From contig JABBOT010000010.1 in assembly GCA_016165875.1 (NCBI GenBank), positions 12,797,357 through 12,861,356 of the forward strand: a stretch of 64,000 nt of DNA, given 5' to 3'. Positions 11,801-20,583 of the stretch are shown here, piece after piece (position 1 is the stretch's first letter; the number at the start of each line of letters is the position of its first letter). The stretch is from Acanthopleura granulata. Its lineage: Eukaryota > Mollusca > Polyplacophora > Chitonida > Chitonidae. The notes under the pieces are model-generated. The model was not told the DNA's origin and did not search any database. It saw nothing but the letters and a program-made list of their open reading frames with translations. The translations under genes were made by a program, and so were the position numbers.

Positions 11801-14800
11801 TGACATTGGTTAAAACTGTTGAACTGTGTAGAGCTCATGAAACATCTGAAGCCCAGTTACGGACATTAAGTGACGGCGTAGCCGCAAGTACTGTGAGTGA
11901 ACTGCGCCAAAAGCCTAAACAGAGCTCTAAGTCTTCCCAACAACCACAGAAGAATTCTAAAGGTCAGCACAAACGCTCACAGGGAAAGAGGAAAAAGTGT
12001 GATTACTGCGGATATGATATGCATGACAGATCTCATTGTCCCGCGAGAAATAGGTCATGCAATAAGTGTAGTTCCGTCGGACATTTTGCGTCCAGATGTC
12101 CGCAGAAGCATGTTCACGAAGTTTTAGTCGATGACACAGAGCCCGTGTCTGGAATTCCTAATGACAGGTATTTCCTGGGACAAGTGAAGGGTGTCGACAA
12201 CAGATCGGTACCACCATGGCGGACTGTGCTACACATGAATGACACTGACATTGACTTTAAGATAGACTGTGGTGCTGATGTGACTGTGATTTCTGAGAAA
12301 ATGTTCAAACAGTTACGAGAAAGACCTTCTCTCAGACCAACATCAGTCATTTTGGACAGTCCTGGGGGTGAGTTAAGGTGTCTAGGACAGTTCATCAGTC
12401 GTTGTTTTCGTAAACAACAACCCTATTTCCTGACAGTGTTTGTAGTAAGTAGTGATATTGACAATTTGTTGAGACGGTCTGCAGCTGTCAAAATGAATTT
12501 GATCGCCCGTGTTGACACTGTAACACACCCAGAGGAAAATGAAGATGTGTTTGGTGAACTGGGTCTAATGAAAGACACGATGGTTACAATTAAGTTGCGA
12601 GATGATGCTATTCCGTATTGTGCTACAACAGCTAGGCGAGTGCCTATTCCACAACTTAAGCAAGTTGAGGAAGAACTCAAGCGTATGGAGCGTCTTGGTG
12701 TGATAACTCCTGTCACAGAACCGACTGATTGGTGTTCACATATGGTCGTTGTGCCTAAACGTGGTGGTAAAGTACGCATCTGCATTGATCTAAAACCGCT
12801 TAATAAAGCCGTTAAACGTGAGTTGTATACTCTACCAACTGTCGATGACATACTTCACAAACTGTCAGGAGCTGAGGTATTTTCTAAGTTAGATGCATCG
12901 TCTGGTTATTGGCAGTTAGGTCTTGATGAAGAAAGTAGCAAATTAACAACTTTCATAACGCCCATGGGCAGATTCAGATTTTTGAGAATGCCGTTTGGAA
13001 TTTCAAGTGCCAGTGAAATTTTCCAACGTGAAATGGCTAAATTGTTAGGTGGTTTACTCGGGTCTGTGGTATTCCAGGATGATGTCATGGTATTTGGTCC
13101 AAATGTAAAGGAACATGACGACAATTTGTCCAGTGTTCTTAAGAAAGTGAGTGAATCTGGCATGAAACTCAATAAGGAGAAATGTGAAATTAGACAGAGT
13201 AGTGTTTAGTTCTTAGGACATTTGGTGAGTAAGGATGGTATTCAGCCTCATCCTGATAAAGTTCAAGCCATAAAGGACCTAGACCCACCTACCGACGTTA
13301 AACAGCTCAGGCAGGTAATGGGTATGATGAACTATTTGGGGAAACATGTTCCTCAAATGGCTGAGATAGCTGTGCCGCTTAATGACTTGTTGCAGAAACA
13401 TGCAGTGTGGTCCTGGAATGAACCACAGGAGCGAGCGTTTCAGGAGTTAAAGGACTTGATTTCTGAATCACCGGTCCTAGCTTTTTATAATGTTAATAAG
13501 CCGACAACAGTGAGTGCCGACGCTAGTCAGTACGGTATAGGAGCTGTGTTAATGCAACAACACAGTGACGGGTTGAAACCTGTGGCTTATTGTTCTCGTC
13601 GGTTGACCGCGGCTGAACGACGATACGCCCAGATCGAAAAAGAGTGGTTAGCTAGCACTTGGGCATGTGAAAAGTTCAACAAGTACATTTGTGGACTCGA
13701 ACATTTCAGCTTGTTGACCAACCACAAACCACTGGTTCCACTAATCAATGATCGGAACATTGAGCAAGCTCCTGTGAGATGTCAAAGACTCTTACTGAGG
13801 CTGATGCGGTATAATGCTAAGGCTAAGTATGTACCAGGGAAGAGTCTAGTCATAGCAGATTTATTGTCCAGATCTCCCATTAATACAACCTATGTACCTG
13901 ATACAGAGTCTGAGGTTGTAGCTTATGTGCAGTCAGTTGGAGCTAATCTGTAGATTTCAGATCCATTGCTTCACAAAATCAGATAGTCAACTGACCACGA
14001 TCCCATCTTGCAGCAAGTGATCGACTATACGATGGAAGGTTGGCCCAGATTCGTGCACAGTATTGATAATGATGTTCGTGAGTTTCACAGTATTCGTGGT
14101 GAACTTAGTGTTGTTGATGGACTGTTAGTACGTGGGACGCGTATTGTTATTCCCGAGTGTGTGCGGGAGGGTACTCTGGAGAAACATCATCATGGACACC
14201 AGGGACTGACTAAATGTCGTGAACGAGCTAACCAGACAGTCTGGTGGCCAGGACTTAATGACGCCATTGAACGTGTCGTGAAACACTGCTATCACTGTCA
14301 GATTAAAAGAGGTGCTCAACGCCATGAAACACTGCGATCTACACCACTTCCAGACCGTCCTTGGCAGACAATTCGTGCCGATTTGGGTGAACTGAATTGC
14401 GAGAAGTATCTTGTAGTTGTAGACTACTATTCGAGATATATTGAAACAGCTTACCTACCTACTACAAAGGCCAGTGTAGTTATTGGGAAACTGAAGAACA
14501 TGATATCTCGTTGGGGTATCCCAGAGACATTGGTAAGTGATAACGGACCTCAGTTCACCTGCAGTGAGTTTGACGCTTTTGTGAACATGTATGGCATCAA
14601 GCATGTATCTAGTTGCCCTCACTTCCACCAGTCAAATGGTGAGGTAGAAAGAGCTGTGCAGACAGCAAAGAACATTATCCGTCAGAAGGATCTATTCCTT
14701 GCATTACTGTCATACAGAGATACGCCTATACCTAGTTTAGGCTACAGTCCTAATGAATTGATGTTGTCAAGGAAAGTTAGGGCGACTGTTCCTGCCCTGC

Positions 14801-17442
14801 CCAGTATGTTACAGCCTAAATGGCCTAACAGAAAGGAGATCCAGCATAATGATAGCCGAGCCAAGTCTGACCAGGCCTGTCATTTCAACAAGAGGCATAG
14901 TGCCAAAGACTTGCCTATGCTGCAGCCCGGAGACAACGTTCGTATGAAACTTGACAATGACAAACAGTGGAGTACTGGCGGTACTGTTGTTAAAGAGTCC
15001 GAATATCCGAGATCCTACATAGTACATGGCGAAAATGGTGGACTGTACCGCCGAAACCGAAAGCATCTACTTCATGTGCCAGGGGATACTCATGTGTCGA
15101 TCAATCAGGCTGAACCACCTGATCTGAAGGTGACTAACAATGCAAGTGTACCGACAGCAGTCTCTTGTCCACAGCAGTTGTCACCAGATCATTGTAATGT
15201 TGAAGAATCTGGTCAAATGTCATCGTTTGGACGTCGTATCAAACCGGTGAAGCGATTGGGCTTGTGACTGTAAGCTGTAGTTTGTGCAATCTAACTGATG
15301 ATAATCAACGTGGACAGTTAAAGTGTTTTCCTTATAAGATGTTTGTCGTGTTCAAGATTTGAAATTAATGTGTGGTCTGATGATGAATCGCACATTTCTT
15401 GATAAGTTTTCTTTCAGAAAAGACTTTGTTTTTGTAATTTCAAGTTTCAGATGGACAATTTTTAAGAAAGATTGCTATATCATAGTGTTGCTGGATCGAA
15501 AACCTCCCCAGCTCAATTGAATTTGAACTGTAAACTTAAAAGGGGGAGATGTCGTAATGTGTCATTGCATTGTACATGGAACATGAGAGACTACTCTAGT
15601 TGCCTCGACAGTTTACGACACTGTAGCGCTTGTTGGTAATAAACACTTCTTGGTCACCCCATTGACGAGTTCATGCGGTCATGACACTTAGTATATTCGT
15701 AACTTCGATGAGCTTTTGTATTGTTAGATAAGTGCACATTTTTTATCGTAATTATTTTGTTTTCTTTCGAAATACCTATCATTCGCTTCAGGATATCAGT
15801 TAAGGACATAATTCATTGTTCCTTGATAAGTAACTATTTTGCATATCGTAACAATACAACTGACTTTCACCGTTTCTGATTGAACAGAGGCAGGGAACGA
15901 AACGCACGTAAAAGCAAAAGCCGAGCCTGAAAAGTGTAATGTATTTTGCTACTTTTTGGTGACTTTTGCTAACTTTAGACTTCAAGCAGATAGTGTATTT
16001 GGTAAATGTGTGTGCATTTAATTATTATCTCCGTCAAAGGAAGTCATGTATTTCCCGGGGTTTATTTGTCTGTCTGTTTATCTGTCAGCACTACAGTATA
16101 TTCTTTGGCGCTTTACTACATTATGTTAGGTCTATGCGCATGCGGGTAGTGTAATGGGCGCAGGAAACCATTTGGATGGCAGATGAGATCACCTCCCTTC
16201 GTCCGATATACCTGGGGAATCTCCTGACTCTTGAAGCAGCCCGTGTATATATTATCATAAATTAGACTAACGAAATCACGCCGTTGTGAACTTCAGTTAC
16301 GCTCCAGAGTAATTGTAAGCCTGTTGCTTTTATTTTTATTTAAAGTCGATGTGCCTCAGGCAATCGCTGAAAGGCCGTCTTGTTTGTTTCGATTGGTTCA
16401 ATTTGATTTCAGTCAATCAGAACACCACGACCCCAGGTCTAACAGCACCTGGGGAGGAATCGTCGACTATTGATGATAAAGTGGATAAGACAACGACTGC
16501 TGGTGACACAATGCTCAAGGTGCAGACCTCAGCCACCGATGACTTGACACTCCAGCAAGATACATCACCCAGCTACCGGCGAAGAGTGAGAGAGCAGTCT
16601 CCAGTGGCAGAGACAGAGTACTTAACAGTCATCAAGATTGCCAATGGTAAGTAGGGTCGAATCTTCATTTTAGCAAATCATACACGCCAACTTTGCACAT
16701 AACACCTTGTTCAACAAGCCGATAGTTCACTGAACTAATAAATTATAAGAGTCCAGTCAAATGTAGTATATTCCTTAATGATGGACAGCAAAGACGAAAC
16801 AGCAACAACATGTATAGGTTGTCTGTTTTCGCGGCAGATGACACGTAAAATTGGAGAACACGTCCCACTCTCTATACGAGTGGGGACAAAAGAGGCGGGA
16901 ACAGGTAGATCTCGTGACTGGTTTGTTGTCATGAACGCGATGTCAAAATAGTTTTTGAAGCGTTCGATAGCTATCTGAAGTAAGGGGATCTTAACGCGTA
17001 GTGATGTACGCAGTATCTGGCTTTATATAATGGGGATGTAAGATTGAGCAAGGTAAATGGAACTTTGTAATTGTTCCATGCGCGACCGAATCTGATCTTG
17101 TTGAAGCTCTGCTTTATTTGCAGATGTTTAACAAGTGACTGTCAAATTCACACGATTCAACCTGTAAACACTGGAACCATCTCACATGTAAGCAGGTACT
17201 GACCGTTAAATACTTATTTCCAAAACGTGTTTTTTTCTCCAGGGAGCTTTATTAAGGGCCAAGCAATTTTCCAGACCTCGGCTTTTACCAGCACCATGTG
17301 TGCAAGAATGTGCATTGAATCGGCGACATTGTGCACGACTTTCAATTACCACCCCATGACAAGGGACTGTGTTGGATTTTCGTCTCTTCGCAATGTCAAG
17401 GTGGAAAGCAAAGACCATTGGGATATTTGGCATCTGAAATAG
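5736..17442 (+). CDS. Secreted C-type lectin domain / PAN-apple domain protein, five exons, 308 aa
   Basis: Gene model read from splice signals: exons 5736-5808, 7779-8048, 9073-9222, 16413-16646 and 17243-17442. Lengths 73+270+150+234+200 total 927 nt, exactly 309 codons with the stop. Every intron is phase 1 and every junction keeps the frame. Domains: signal peptide (1-23), C-type lectin domain (about 31-162, with CY..SW..ARD.C, WIGL and WIDG signatures), a Thr/Ser/Asp-rich linker (165-242) and a PAN/apple-like domain (243-308). The product should be extracellular. Lectin-PAN combinations in invertebrates are usually linked to carbohydrate or microbe recognition, but the calcium/sugar motifs (EPN or QPD, and WND) are absent, so sugar binding is doubtful. 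Intron 3 carries a Ty3/gypsy element. Missing extra exons cannot be excluded. The model was assembled by eye. Confidence 0.82.
6514..6840. repeat. Degenerate 27-bp tandem repeat in intron 1
   Basis: The unit reads roughly CTTGATGGACGGCGTGTAAA plus ACTACGG, repeated with a 27- to 28-base step (near 6534, 6561, 6589, 6616 and 6643) and then decaying. Further scattered copies lie around 6880-6960 and 7325-7385. Because 27 is a multiple of 3, the antisense strand carries an 88-codon ORF with a 9-residue periodicity (SRGFTLCPS-like), which I treat as a repeat artefact. Confidence 0.75.
7150..7302 (+). mobile_element. SINE fragment, diverged (variant with 'ggttggtggttta' body)
   Basis: Shows 'aacttgccaatggttggtgg', then 'cgtataagtaaaaaaattcttgagtaatgcgtt' and an AAT-rich tail. 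The same body and tail occur, better preserved, in the other SINE copies of the window. It lies in intron 1 of the lectin-PAN gene. Confidence 0.6.
7779..8048 (+). CDS. Exon 2: N-terminal two thirds of the C-type lectin domain
   Basis: Acceptor TTTTATTCAG|CG and donor GATG|GTTAGG; 270 nt, phase 1 to 1. It encodes residues 25-115. Visible CTLD marks are Cys31, Cys49 (VCYTV), Trp58, Cys65 (ARDIC), WIGL at 98-101 and WRWID ending at 114. Spacing fits a long-form CTLD with the extra N-terminal Cys pair. Cys96 just before WIGL is unusual and may pair with another non-standard Cys in exon 3. Confidence 0.85.
8049..9072 (+). other. Intron 2; nothing recognised in it
   Basis: Starts GTTAGG and ends ...GTCATTTCAG. 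I see no repeat or ORF of note inside. Confidence 0.65.
9073..9222 (+). CDS. Exon 3: C-terminal third of the C-type lectin domain
   Basis: Acceptor TCATTTCAG|GT and donor CATG|GTATGT; 150 nt, phase 1 to 1. It encodes residues 115-164 including Cys134, Cys138, Cys154 and Cys162 (LSFICQH), the expected closing cysteines of a CTLD. The region where Ca2+-dependent lectins carry EPN/QPD reads DDPGPP, and there is no WND before Cys154. Reading through the donor meets a stop about 50 nt later, so a short lectin-only isoform is possible. Confidence 0.85.
9834..9855. repeat. (CAA)n microsatellite
   Basis: An AAC/CAA run of about seven units directly in front of the SINE that starts near 9856. Confidence 0.8.
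9856..10025 (+). mobile_element. tRNA-derived SINE (family 2), 3' truncated
   Basis: Has the tRNA-like head 'gcctccgtgggtgagttggt' (A-box-like) and 'gtgagctcaagtccagctc' (B-box-like), then the body 'gcctgcaacctgcggatggt'. It stops at the 'cccgggctctgg' part without the shared tail, apparently interrupted before the next copy. Confidence 0.7.
10067..10268 (+). mobile_element. tRNA-derived SINE (family 2) with shared 3' tail
   Basis: Starts 'attgctcagtcgcttagcac', continues with a B-box-like 'gtgagttcaagctcatgctgg' region, 'tctccggccgtacgtgg', then the shared tail 'ataagtgaaatattcttgag' plus 'tacggcgtaaaa' and an AAAT-rich end. The middle part is shortened relative to the copy at 27028. Confidence 0.8.
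10428..10442 (+). repeat. Target-site duplication, left copy (15 bp)
   Basis: TTCCACTAGTAAATG, repeated exactly at 10763-10777 on the other side of the SINE. Confidence 0.9.
10443..10762 (+). mobile_element. Full-length tRNA-derived SINE (family 1) with 15-bp target-site duplication
   Basis: The 320-bp body is bounded by a perfect 15-bp duplication. The tRNA-like head has an A box (tagctcagttggtagagc, near 10454) and a B box (gggttcaaacc, near 10490). The centre carries 'ggtgtcagtataatgtgact', and the end carries 'cgtataagtgaaatattctt' plus 'gagtagggcgtta' followed by an ATTC repeat. The head differs from family 2 but the tail is the same. It lies in intron 3, in sense with the gene. Confidence 0.9.
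10763..10777 (+). repeat. Target-site duplication, right copy (15 bp)
   Basis: Exact repeat of 10428-10442. Confidence 0.9.
11084..11088 (+). repeat. Target-site duplication of the Ty3/gypsy element, left copy
   Basis: CTTAG, repeated at 15687-15691 directly after the 3' LTR. Five bases is the expected length for Ty3/gypsy integrases. Confidence 0.9.
11089..11225 (+). repeat. 5' LTR (137 bp)
   Basis: Begins TGTCGTAATG and ends CATGACA, so it has TG...CA ends. It contains AATAAA at 11177-11182. It differs from the 3' LTR at four positions (three transitions, one transversion). 137 bp is very short for an LTR. Confidence 0.95.
11229..11246 (+). promoter_or_regulatory. Candidate primer binding site
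   Basis: TGGCAGCGGCGAAAAGG starts three bases after the 5' LTR. It begins with TGG, as required to pair with a tRNA CCA end. I cannot assign the tRNA without a search. Confidence 0.5.
11311..13209 (+). pseudogene. Gag-protease-RT open segment up to the first TAG
   Basis: A 632-codon open stretch in frame 1 that ends at TAG 13207-13209, just after the RT palm and inside the RT domain. Its first codons belong to the other side of the early-gag frameshift; the 11311 start is a TTG and not a natural start. It contains the Gag core, both zinc knuckles, the protease and most of RT. Confidence 0.9.
13222..13953 (+). pseudogene. RT thumb and RNase H segment
   Basis: Same frame as the upstream segment, 243 codons, between the first and second TAG. 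It begins in the RT connection region (VSKDGIQPHPDKVQAI), continues through RNase H and ends at TAG 13951-13953. Confidence 0.9.
14008..15267 (+). pseudogene. Integrase segment
   Basis: 419 open codons in the same frame as the two segments before it, after a third TAG at 13984. Zinc-binding His/His and Cys/Cys pairs (KHHHGHQG; HCYHCQ) precede the core with Asp 14380, Asp 14539 and Glu 14647. The last two are separated by 35 residues. The tail has a GPY-like YRRNRKHLL motif. No chromodomain is visible. Confidence 0.92.
15268..15537 (+). other. 3' untranslated part of the Ty3/gypsy element
   Basis: About 270 bp between the pol stop and the polypurine tract; no coding signal. Confidence 0.7.
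15538..15549 (+). promoter_or_regulatory. Polypurine tract
   Basis: AAAAGGGGGAGA immediately before the TG of the 3' LTR, the plus-strand primer site of LTR elements. Confidence 0.9.
15550..15686 (+). repeat. 3' LTR (137 bp)
   Basis: Same length as the 5' LTR and identical to it except at four positions. It ends CATGACA and is followed by the CTTAG duplication. Confidence 0.95.
15687..15691 (+). repeat. Target-site duplication of the Ty3/gypsy element, right copy
   Basis: CTTAG, matching 11084-11088. Confidence 0.9.
16413..16646 (+). CDS. Exon 4: Thr/Ser-rich linker of the lectin-PAN protein
   Basis: Acceptor TTGATTTCAG|TC and strong donor AATG|GTAAGT; 234 nt, phase 1 to 1. It encodes residues 165-242, rich in Thr, Ser, Asp and Gln with no Cys, so probably an extended and possibly O-glycosylated spacer. 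The frame fits both neighbouring exons. No known domain is seen. Confidence 0.75.
16647..17242 (+). other. Intron 4; nothing recognised in it
   Basis: GTAAGT start and TTTTTTTCTCCAG end. No repeat or ORF of note. Confidence 0.65.
17243..17442 (+). CDS. Exon 5: PAN/apple-like domain and stop
   Basis: The acceptor has a long pyrimidine tract (TTTTTTTCTCCAG|GG). It encodes residues 243-308 and ends TAG at 17440. The pattern Cys262-x3-Cys266-x6-Cys273-x2-Phe-x8-Cys285 (CARMC, LCTTFNYHPMTRDC) is the core of PAN/apple domains. The domain is short and lacks the flanking first and last cysteines of a full apple domain. Confidence 0.78.
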
Positions 17443-19740
17443 TCTTGTGTCCTGATGATATAACTTTTTGCATGTTGTGAGGTCGGCGCTTTCGCTGACT
17501 CAGTAATCCAAGGTGTCTGAAACTGGAGACTATACACAGAAATCTGACCGATAAGGTCGCGTGTTCAAATCTAGCAGCGGCTTTCCTTAAGGAAATAAGT
17601 ACCGAGTGAAGCACGAATGGTTTTGTTTGTTGTTTATTTTTTGTTTTTATGGATCCATGGCCTTGATGGCAGTCATATATGTCATCTGTTTGGTGGTACA
17701 GTGCAAATTATAAATTATTTAAAACAAAATGAAGAGATACTTTGTCCCTAATACGGCGACATCACTGGAACGTCAGCGTCTCTTAAGCACTTTTAAATGT
17801 GATATATATCACCTTATGAATAACTTTAACGAGAAAGCCGGATAGAGTTAATATATTCATTGTATTCATTCCGTCAATTATTAGACTCTAAGGCGGGCAT
17901 CTTGATTAGGCCGTGCTAGCCTGTTTAGCGTGTGGTTCCTGTGTGCTTTGGTGTCACTGTTAACCCCTCTAACAGATCGCCGCATAGCGTTGTTTTACGT
18001 CTGGTGGTCCAATAGCGTACCTAACTGTCGTCTTATATTCTATGTGTTAACGTAAATGCATACATGTAGCAGCAAGTTATTTCGTCTTTCTGAGCGCCAA
18101 ACCTATATTAGCACAGTAGCTCCATATTATGACAAAACTATATTATTTCTACACCAAAAAAAGCTAACCATATAAGATCTTGAAATGTTTAATCATTCCC
18201 AAAAGTTTAAGTCAGTCTGGTTTTCAAATGTTGCAAAATTTTTTGAGTTTACGACACTGTTGGTCAATAATAACACCTTCTATTTTATCGATATTTAATC
18301 CGTAAGAGTTGTTAGTGATGTACATGTATTTCATTTTCTGATAAATTTCATTGCAAATGAATACTACTATTTATTGATTTGAACATTTATAAAATGCTCA
18401 AATCAGCCTTTGTGGTACTTTCCTTTCTTGGCCTCATGGGTTGTGTGTAAAACAAAAACGCATAACATTCAAAACCCGTTGATTACATAAATGTTGAGAA
18501 GACTCGACTTTTATAATACTTAAAGGCATTTGGTCATAATTCATCAGTCCAGTACAGTTAACTGTGTTCATTCTTGGGAGAACAGCCTATGTTGTCTAGA
18601 GAGGTTCACTGGGACACGTTCGTGTACACTATATCACCCATAGTGGGGCACTTATACAGTAGTATTTTCTTTGTGTTGGATCTAATGTATTTAAAGAAAG
18701 ACTGTGTTTTTATGGATGTACTTGATGTAGAACTTTTTAAGTTATTTTAATAGATTATGTGACAGAAGTGAACGGGATTGAAGACCTCAGTTCCCCAGTT
18801 CGGTGTCAGAATAAATACCACTTGTTTTGTGCCAGTGAAATTACAGAACATTTTGCACTTGAGGTATGGCGACACATGGGTACTTCAGTGGTATAGTTAT
18901 TGGTAATCTGACCTGGTGTAAACATTCATTGACGACTGAAAGTAGCGTATTCAGCAGCGCTAAAAGCAACTTTACCTTACGACAAGAATATTCAGGGGAT
19001 TTGAATTCGGCTTGTAGTCAATATGATGCTAGATCGTCCCTAAAACTTGTTGCAGGAAAACACATTTATGTAAACATAATATGTTTTTGTAGTTTTGTAA
19101 ACGAGATTTATTGTTATATGTAGTCCTGTATTCTTCTTCTTATTATTTCTATTACTATTATTGTTGTTGTGTAGGAACCTGTAGTTTTTGCCCTTACGAC
19201 ACCGATCGTAGTAAGCCCCTTTTTTGACGTAAAGTTGGTGTATTTTCACATGGGTAGATATGTACAATAATTAGAAGATTATCCACAAAACCTGACTTTA
19301 ATGTCCTATGCTACCTTTCAAGCCCTTAAAAAATATATTCAGGACATGAAAGTTATCGAGTATTGGGATAATATTAATAAGCGTAAATGCCCGTCCATCT
19401 TAACATGAACTAGCTCGCCCCGCTGTAACCCACCACGAAAGAGTCAAATTGCATGTGAATTAACTTAACGATCAATTGTTGCTTTGTTCTGTCTTCCCTT
19501 CCACAATTTTATATGGTGTGAATCACACGTGGGGAATTTCGCATGCTTCATCCTTTCTCATTTCCGTAGCGATCACTTCCAATGGTATTCCGGTGGTTTC
19601 GTTATTGGAAAGCTTGTGGAAGCTTTACTGTGCATGGCATACAAATTTCAGCGAAACCATTATATCTGTGTTTTGTTTTGGCATCATTCCATTACAAGTA
19701 CGTAGTGGTTCAAGGCGCACAGTTACGCAGTTGTTTAAGA
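17443..19740. other. 3' flank of the lectin-PAN gene; no further gene seen
   Basis: An AATAAA at 18810-18815 is a possible but distant polyadenylation signal. Around 17480-17615 there is a tRNA/B-box-like stretch ('ggtcgcgtgttcaaatctag') that may be the decayed head of another SINE. Otherwise only short ORFs without recognisable content. Confidence 0.4.
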
Positions 19741-19875
19741 CTTTCTTCACTTCTGCGATGGTGGCCAGTTTTATGGTTGAAGTAAACCGGAGTGCCCGGA
19801 GTAAACCAGAGGCCTTTTACTGGGAAGTTACTGACAAACGTTTTCCACTTTTAAAGTACGCAGGACGTTTCGCTG
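19741..19875 (-). mobile_element. SINE fragment, minus strand
   Basis: On the minus strand it reads 'gtttactccgggcactccgg' and 'ataaaactggccaccatcgc', the same variant as the intron 1 fragment at 7150. The 156-codon ORF at 19476-19946 runs across it and is therefore probably not a gene. Confidence 0.6.
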
Positions 19876-19962
19876 ACACACAAGTGTCTTCTTTGAAGTG
19901 GCAGCTTTGTGTCCACCGACAAGCACCTTTATCCACAAGACTATAACCCGTTCCATAACATA

Positions 19963-20110
19963 ATATTTATTTATTTCATGGGCGTTTAACGCCGTATTCA
20001 TGAATATTTCCTTTATACGTCATCTGCCAGCATTATGGTGGGAGGAAAGCGGACAGAGCCCAGGGGTAAACCCACGACCATCCGCAGGCTGCTGGCAGAC
20101 TTTCTCACCA
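19963..20110 (-). mobile_element. SINE (family 2) 3' part, minus strand
   Basis: Reads on the minus strand as body 'cagcctgcggatggtcgtgg', 'ccataatgctggcag', then a degenerate shared tail and ATAAATAAAT end. 5' truncated. Confidence 0.75.
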
Positions 20111-20212
20111 GCCTGGGCTGCCATCATACAATTAGGAGTTGATGTACAAACATTGCTCCTCTTTCAGTGTAATTATCTTTCAGGCTCGTTCACGTGTCAA
20201 TGACCTTGAACC

Positions 20213-20425
20213 TAAGGCCTCAAAACCGACATTCATATATCAGCCGTCAACCAAATTGGGCGTTGAGTGTAAATAATAGCAAGACCAGTTTCCAAGCGAT
20301 AAATGACACAAACCACCAAAAAACCAAGAGAGTATGTTAAATAAAATAATAAAATTAAGACGGATTCGTGCAAAGAGAAGCTGTCAACAGTTTTCAGTGA
20401 CGACGAAAAGAAGCAGTGAGTGCTC
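20213..20425. repeat. Dispersed repeat, copy 1
   Basis: Matches 32268-32480 in the same orientation over about 210 bases: 'tcaaaaccgacatt', 'gaccagtttccaa', 'gacggattc' and 'gtcaacagttttcagtgacga'. Family unknown. Confidence 0.7.
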
Positions 20426-20435
20426 TAGATGGATG

Positions 20436-20583
20436 AATAAATAGAGGATATTGCACAGTGAAGGTTAAATACCAAAAATATTGTTCGAGTGAGAGGTGGA
20501 AATTATAACAAACAGTCATTTCCACCTTTCACATGAGCAATATTTATGGTATTCCACCATCACGATGCAATATTCTCTTTATT
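20436..20583. repeat. Imperfect 148-bp hairpin (MITE-like)
   Basis: Left arm about 20436-20503 and right arm about 20518-20583 are imperfect reverse complements (AATAAATAGAGGATATTGCA against AATAAAGAGAATATTGCATC read on the other strand, ending in GGTGGAAAT on both), with a loop of about 14 bases. No ORF. This is the form of a foldback/MITE element; I could not define a target duplication. Confidence 0.75.

Larger units (their letters stand above)
11342..15267 (+). pseudogene. gag-pol of the Ty3/gypsy element, interrupted
   Basis: One long gag-pol frame. Gag appears to start at ATG 11342 (MDSLKPPEPLHL) in frame 2. After about 11395 the coding continues in frame 1, so a small indel broke early gag. 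Two CCHC zinc knuckles (CX2CX4HX4C) are at 11998-12039 and 12058-12099. The protease site reads Asp-Cys-Gly-Ala at 12265-12276, where D-S/T-G is normal. RT has FQDD at 13072-13083. RNase H follows (ADAS near 13516, IEKE near 13639), with Asn at 13720-13722 in the TDHKPL-type motif where a catalytic Asp is expected. Integrase has an HHCC zinc finger (about 14182-14304) and a DD35E triad at 14380, 14539 and 14647. In-frame TAG stops are at 13207, 13951 and 13984. The C-terminus has YRRNRKHL. Final stop TGA is at 15265. Confidence 0.93.
11089..15686 (+). mobile_element. Ty3/gypsy LTR retrotransposon, structurally complete but coding-defective
   Basis: A 4,598-bp element with 137-bp LTRs, CTTAG target duplication, a TGG-starting primer-binding-site candidate 3 nt after the 5' LTR, a polypurine tract directly before the 3' LTR, and gag, protease, reverse transcriptase, RNase H and integrase in that order (pol order of Ty3/gypsy). 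LTRs differ at four of 137 positions, so the insertion is not brand new. The coding region has a frameshift in early gag and three TAG stops. It sits in intron 3 of the lectin-PAN gene in the same orientation. The integrase C-terminus resembles the many K02A2.6-like Ty3/gypsy proteins of aquatic invertebrates; I cannot name a clade with confidence. Confidence 0.95.
9223..16412 (+). other. Intron 3 (7.2 kb) hosting SINEs and a Ty3/gypsy element
   Basis: Starts GTATGT after exon 3 and ends ...GATTTCAG before exon 4. About two thirds of its length is the LTR element at 11089-15686, and three SINE copies lie at 9856-10762. Between the SINEs and the LTR element (10778-11083) and after the element (15692-16412) I see no gene. 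Confidence 0.75.

Noticed and set aside
11193..15066. Minus-strand and alternative-frame ORFs of 60-146 codons across the LTR element
   Set aside because: All are shadows of gag-pol, which is identified by motifs in the + frame.
19476..19946. 156-codon ORF on the + strand
   Set aside because: Its second half runs antisense through a SINE fragment (19741-19875), and the first half has no recognisable content.
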